Source of the DNA: Gnetum montanum | Lineage: Eukaryota > Streptophyta > Gnetopsida > Gnetales > Gnetaceae | Reading direction: 5' to 3' | DNA: 64,000 bases | Assembly: GCA_015680685.1 (NCBI GenBank) | Contig: MNCI01007580.1 | Span: forward strand, 49,599-113,598 | Shown here: one piece after another, positions 58,318-64,000 of the stretch | How the letters are laid out: every line of letters starts with the position of its first letter | How positions within the stretch are numbered: the first letter of the stretch is position 1 | Position numbers and translations under genes: made by a program | The notes under the pieces: model-generated | Seen by the model: the letters and a program-made list of their open reading frames with translations, nothing else | The model's database searches: none | Told to the model about the DNA's origin: nothing

Positions 58318-60381
58318 TACCCCCACGACTAAATAAAAACTCGTCCTCAAGTCAAACAAAGTGAGGAACAAGTTCATTCGATTACAAACAGTGGATAGGT
58401 ATGGGATTATTGAATGACCATGGACTATTTCATACCGCAGTGTGGGATTAAAAAACATTTGTACACAAACACAAAATACAAAACTTGTGGAACTCAAGTG
58501 GTTCTCGGTGGTGGTGGCTTCTCCATGGGTGCCTTTCCTTTTGTCTTGTGCTCTAGGCTTCTGAAATTGATACCTTTGAAGAAGCACCTGAAGTTTCTCC
58601 TCTTTTGTCTGAGGATCATGAACTGTCCATGCTAATGTTCCAATGTTTGATGGAGTCGATACTTCCCACAGACATGGCAGCTACGGGAACACTTAATTAG
58701 CCTTGACATACCATGCCTCAAATAGTTGTTGTTCCTTTTCATAGGCTCTGGCCTTAACCTCTTCACCTTTTTCTTGGCTAGATTGTGCAATGACAAGAGT
58801 CTCTTGATGGATGCCAAATGATTGTGCCTCCTACTCTGCATGTTCTGGATGAGGTCTTTGACCTCTACTTCCTCTCAGGCGTTTAGTTGCACCTTGAGAA
58901 GGTCCTCCTTGCTATTCTCTTTTAGGGGCCATTTGTAATCACACAAGGACCGATTGTTAATAAGGTTGTTTAAAAAAATTTGGTTATCTTATACCTTACT
59001 TATTGCCTTTAATAAATGTTTAATTCATTACTTAGTATGATTCTAGAGTTAGAAATTTTTCAAGGAAGTTGCCCTAAAAGTTTAATGTTAGACCTGATCT
59101 ATTTAGGTGACACATAAAAGGACATGTAATGGTTCTTAGGAATGTTTGATAAAATGATGACAAAGGAAAGAATAGATTTGACAATGGAGTACTTGGAGGA
59201 TATAAAATGATGTGGTGGTGTGCAACAAGTACAAATTACAAAAGTCACGCAAGTGGGTCCTCCTCAAAGTAGGTTCCAACCTATAATGGCCTTGCATAAC
59301 CACATCTTAAAATTTCTGTAAGTATTAGAAGGGTAAAATGCAACTTGCACTTGTGCAACAAAACACACACATGTTAAGCACCACCGTTATGAGGTATGAA
59401 TTCTATGCCACACAAGACACAAGCTAGAAGTACTTGGACCATGAGATGAGACGAATTATAGAAGGAATTGCAGAGATCGAGACGTGAGGTAAATTACCCT
59501 GGGCACAATGAATATTAAGTGTTGTGTGTGATCAAAGTACCATTAACCTTTCACTCCAAGATCAAAACCAAGTCCATACCTCTGATTAGTGACATTGCAT
59601 TGTTTCATCCCAATGATAAAAAATCATAAAAGCATCATGACAGCAAGGTGTACGATCACTTGATGTTTTGCGCAAGGGAGGAGTGATTCAAATTTGTTTG
59701 CGGAACGTTTTTCTTGGTCTTTTCTTTTCTGCTTCATTTCTTATCTTTTTCCCTTGCTTTTCTTTTTCTCTTCTTTTTTTCTTGTCCTTTTCTTCTTCTG
59801 GCTACTTTTTTGCACTTTGTCTTTCCCAAAAGTGATCCAAAGAAGCCGCCAACCTTTAGGCATGGATGCATGTCTTTCTAGTGGTACCCCCTAGAATAAC
59901 ATTGAGTTCCTTTATTGAGTACCTTTATTACTACTCTTACTTCCATTTTTCGTTAGATCTACAAGGATCTTGGTACAACCAAGCTGCATGATAGCACATA
60001 TAGATGTCATCAAAGAGAATCCACAAGTCCCCTTGATGCCACACCTTGGCCATTCCCTCTTAGGCCATCACTTTTCACTTTGGGCATAATGAGTACAAAG
60101 TTACTTTAAATTTTAATGATGACAAGAGTATCATCATATCCAGAGTAGAACCTCTTATTAATAGAATGGTTGGGTGGATGTTGTGGTCCCACTATCCAAA
60201 TAATTAGGCACCTGTGACTTCATAGCATAGAACAACACCTCAGTCGACTGGTTACATGAGTGTTTTATTCATACATGAGATTGCCCACAAAAAATAAGAT
60301 GACAAATTGAAAAACAAGAAATTAGAAAAAAAATAATTGAAAAACAAAAATTATAAAACCAAAGAAAAAGAAAACCATTTA
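58318..60381 (-). other. Non-coding 3' region of element F
   Basis: No ORF with family resemblance. 59700-59860 is a long pyrimidine-rich stretch (purine-rich on the element strand). Confidence 0.6.
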
Positions 60382-62623
60382 CTAATTCTGCTTGTTAGAA
60401 TGGGGGGTGTCCCCCATGGCTAAACCTTTGATCATGATGAGAATTATTAAATGGAAAGTTTGGATCCAATCATATCCAAACCACTGGGTGTCTTTTGGTG
60501 TGATGGCAGGAATGTACCCAAATTGGGGTTCACACACATGATTAAAGGAGGCATAGTGGGGCAGATTATAAGATGTGATCATGTGATAAGGAGTTGATCC
60601 ACTGTGGTGCCCGTGACAATGAAACGATATGCAAGAATCAATATGCCTTCTCACATTGTCGTATTCATTAGGCTGCATGGTGGTTAGAGTATTGATTGGT
60701 GGCTTGGATAAGGTAACAGGAGGTGTTGAGTTCGAAGAGGAAGGTGCATCACAGTGCTGTGCTTGTGCTGAGTTGGAGGATGCAGTGGGTTCAGAACCAT
60801 GCTATCTCTTTCTATGGCCATGCCTAAAGAAAGGATGCTTTCGACGTTGTGGAGGACTCCCACTGCTATTGACAGTAATAGCATAAGTGATGTTCATTGG
60901 TTGGTACTGTGGTGTCAAAACTTCCTGTACAACTGGTGGCAATGTAGAAGGAGGTGGAGGATGAGAATATTGAGAGTAAGGAGGAGTGTAAAGAACATGA
61001 GGTGGTGATCCTATAGGAGAGGGCATGGGTTGATGATACTTGGGAAAATGATAACAATGAGGTGAAGCAGAAGATGTTGATCCAGTTGGAGAAATAGGGT
61101 GCTGAACATAATAAGCACTTGGTTTCGGGTGATATGAAGGGTGTGGTTCATTTGGCAATGGCCTCCCCCACGACTGGGGGTTTTGCCACTGCAGTTGAGC
61201 ACAGAACTGAGGCTGATAAGAATTTGCCCATAAATTTGTGGGATAGGGATGCTCCCAACCATGTACTTTTGTACGAAATCTAGATGTAACATTCTTCCCC
61301 AATGCTCATGTAGATTTGACAAGATTGGGCATTGACCTCTTGGGTGATTGTGCAGGCAAACATCGCATTGATAATTATGTTTTGCGGTTAAGCCCCTATC
61401 CTCATTTTCTTCAACCCTTCTTTCCGATTGTCAAATGGTGTTTTTTCCTATTTCTAGGTTTGGTATCCTTTGTTTGTTTTTGTCGTCAAAGTTATATTGC
61501 ATGGGTCTCCCTCTAATAATGTTTGCATATTCTCTACGTTTTTCATGTACCCACTCTGTCATCTTGTTGATCTTTGCCTTGATTTCATCTAGTGATTTTA
61601 GTATTGGAAAAGGTAGAAATGGTTTCACCTCCTCAAGGTGAGTTGATTTCTCCTATTTATGATTATGGACCTTTGTTATTTCAAGAGTTTGGTCCTGTTG
61701 AGATTTTTCAACATTCTCCCATTTGGCTTTTTCTCCTTCTTTTGCTACCCACCTAAGAAGCTCTTGGAATTGATGGGTTCGTAGTTCATATAGTTGATCT
61801 AGGGCATACATCCCTAGGGTCTCCCTTGTTTCATTACAGAGCCCATCCATGATGTGATACATTAGCCTTTCCTTGGAGAACCCATGGCCTAGGCATTTGT
61901 TCAACAAAGAGCAATATCTTTCTAAGGCCATGTCCAAGGGTTCATGTTGCCCTTGTTTCCACTCTTGGATTTGTCTCCTCAAGGCTGACACTCTTGCATA
62001 GGTTTGATATCTTTCTCTGAAGAGGTTTACCATTGTAGGCCAATGTCAAATTGAATTCGATTTTAAAGATCTGTACCACACTTTAGCTTGACCAACAAGT
62101 GTCATAGGGAAGAGCTTAAGCCTTTGCCACCCATTCTCAACGTTGTTCCATACACAGGCATCATAGAAGGCTTGTAAATGATGTTGCAGATCTGAATCAT
62201 AGCCTCCTGAGAACTTAGCAAAGTTATTTAAATCAAGCTTAGGTAGACAGCTTTCCTTGCGATGCTTGTGAGATATCTGAATGGCCTATGTTATATGCAT
62301 TAGGCTCTTAGTAGCCAACAGGGGTTCATCATCACTAAATAGGTTGTGAGTTCAAGAGTTGGGACAATGTTGTCTATGTTCATGTTGGTGTTTCTAATTT
62401 TGCCCATGGGTCTGATTTTTATTTCTATGCCGACCCCTTAAGGAATAGTCATTTGTGTCACAACTCGATGTTGAAAGAGTAGAGAAAGAGAGGGAACTGA
62501 AAAACTCATCATGACTTTTGTAAGTCTCCCAATCATCCCCTGATGTACTCTTGCTACCCATTGAGAAGGTCCTAGGCCTTATGGGCCCCCTTGTTCTAGG
62601 GGATGTCCCATCTTCACTAGAGG
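60382..62623 (-). pseudogene. gag of element F
   Basis: The best-kept gag in the window. N-terminal basic/serine-rich part (62623-62394), then LPKLDLNNFAKFSGGYDS, WQRLKLFP, KVWYRSLKS, FRERYQTYARVSALRRQIQE and WKQGQHEPLDMALERYCSLL (capsid, open 62033-61653). A proline-rich C-terminal part (61302-60802) has SPIGSPPHVLYTPP and PPPPSTLPP, and the frame continues to 60382. Few stops remain. Confidence 0.7.
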
Positions 62624-63557
62624 TGATGAGCGGCGAGGTACCCCTACGCTCAACCATACGAATACGAGCGTTTCACCATGATCTGGTCAAATTCCAAGGA
62701 CTAAGTGCTTATGTACCATTGTGGGACAAGGACAAGTTGGTTGATCGTTGTCTTCTCAAGCTTACTTGTATGTCACGATTGTATGGTTAAGTAAGCTTGA
62801 GGCATATGATTTTTATAGCTTTTATGTTTTTATGTCCTACGCTAGTAAGGAAGGAGAGAAGTAACTAAGTGAGTAATTTAACTTAACTACTCATTAACTA
62901 AGTTCTAACTAATCTTAACACCAGCATCCATTCCCACTTATCATACACATCCTGAACTAGTGCACCATTGTTGGGATTACCAAACGCTAATTGTTATTGG
63001 GTCACCAAGCATTAGACGCATGCTCGAAGTGGTCGTGCTCGTGTAATTTAACGATTGGCCTAATTGATCAAAATGAATTGTTGTGCTAATAACAAGAATG
63101 TAAAGTGCATAAAATAAAATAAAATAAATGCATAAGAAAATAAAATAAAAGAAATGTATAAGAAAAAAAATCTCAAGTGCTACATGGATGAATCAAAGAG
63201 CTAATCTTTATTGTCATACACAAGGTGTGCTTAGGTACACAATGCTCAAATAAAGATCTGTTCATACTTAGACCTCCTATTGCGGGCACTTGGAAAATAC
63301 TTTAACTTTCAAACAGACTACAAGAGTTTCGCTACTTGACTGCTAAAAGACTTTCTTCCCAATTGTGTGCTTGGGCACTATATTTATAGACTTAGGAGCA
63401 ACTACTCTAATAATTAGAGTAACCGCTCTAATAATTAGAATAACTGCTAGAGTAACCGCTAGAGTAACCATTCTAATAATTACAATAACTACTAAAGTAA
63501 TCGCTAGAGTAACCACTCTAATAATTAGAATAACTGCTAGAGTAACCGCTCTCATCA
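62624..63557 (-). repeat. LTR of gypsy element G
   Basis: 934 bp, tgatgag to ctcatca, inserted in gag of F. rc TATA box atatttatag near 63380-63389. The U3 block (63400-63550) is an array of tctaataattagagtaaccg and shorter related units, unlike the gatatc blocks of its relatives. Confidence 0.88.
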
Positions 63558-64000
63558 TACCCCCACAACTAAATAAAAACTCGTCCTTCAATTCCTTACA
63601 AAATATTGGGAAGGTATGAGATTAATGACTAATTGACAACTGATGGTGGAATGGGATGACAGACTCAACATGCCTAGTGAACAGATCAATAAGCATATTA
63701 CAACATAAGTGTTCATGACCATTGTGGTGAACACTCCTACATAAATGACATCCAAGCCTTTATTTGGCATCTTAAAGAGAAAAAGAGAAAGAGAAAGAAG
63801 ATGGAGCGTGTTGCTGCCAATGTCGAGATTGCGCCTTTCGTTGTTTATCCATAACCATGCCACCAAACTTGCTCCTTTCGTAAATGCTCTAGTTCTAGTC
63901 CATCCTAAGTGCTTCCTCCAAGCCTAGTCCATTGTTTGTATGATTGCCATCTACACACACAACATAGTTACAAATGAGCAAGGATAGATAATCCACAATG
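63558..64000 (-). other. 3' internal end of element G, leaving the window
   Basis: Starts with the conserved polypurine block (tacccccacaactaaat on +). No ORF recognised; the element continues past 64000. Confidence 0.65.

Larger units (their letters stand above)
57602..62623 (-). mobile_element. Gypsy derivative F, gag kept, pol deleted
   Basis: Left LTR 57602-58317, polypurine block at 58318, non-coding 3' region with blocks shared with array C (near 59250 and 59560), then gag up to 62623. No protease, RT or integrase. Its own 5' LTR is not seen because LTR G is inserted at 62624. Inserted into a LINE. Confidence 0.75.

Noticed and set aside
63365-63619. ORFs on both strands made of ITARVTxLIIRI-like repeats
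   Set aside because: They are by-products of the U3 tandem array in LTR G; both strands are open only because the unit lacks stops.

Overview
The window is nuclear DNA of a land plant, most likely a gymnosperm. The basis is one 12-exon protein gene (26697-54691, + strand) whose fourth intron is 19.7 kb, embedded in old, nested LTR retrotransposons that are heavily mutated and full of stop codons. The species assignment is inference; no species-specific marker was seen.

The only intact gene encodes a predicted Gfo/Idh/MocA-type NAD(P)-dependent oxidoreductase of about 365 residues. All twelve coding exons can be joined in frame with GT-AG introns, including an 18-nt microexon carrying the lysine motif EKP. 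Intron 4 holds a decayed copia-type LTR element, a LINE fragment, a gene-like retroposon fragment (D) and a 12.6 kb tandem Ty3/gypsy element. Intron 6 holds an internally deleted Ty1/copia element.

Layout: 1-4410, a minus-strand Athila-like gypsy body (Z) cut into the integrase of a plus-strand relative (B, 4411 to about 6640). 7194-18931, a minus-strand gypsy element (A) with both LTRs, a solo LTR nested in its right LTR, an accessory ORF downstream of integrase and a captured 609-bp segment. 18932-26696, AT-rich flank with a dead LINE and tRNA-derived SINEs. 26697-54691, the gene. 55355-57601, a LINE with a zf-RVT region. 57602-62623, a gypsy derivative that keeps gag but not pol (F), interrupted by the LTR of another element (G, 62624 to the window end).

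The gypsy copies share one LTR design. It has TGATGAG/CTCATCA termini, a tRNA-Asp primer binding site and a TATA box, with a fast-changing block of short palindromes between TATA box and LTR tip. The most unusual structure is at 47518-47576. There 59 nt colinear with the body of tRNA-Asp, not just its last 18 nt, precede an LTR, as if the primer tRNA itself was copied into DNA. It lies in a tandem LTR-internal-LTR-deleted internal-LTR array bounded by a single 5-bp target duplication.
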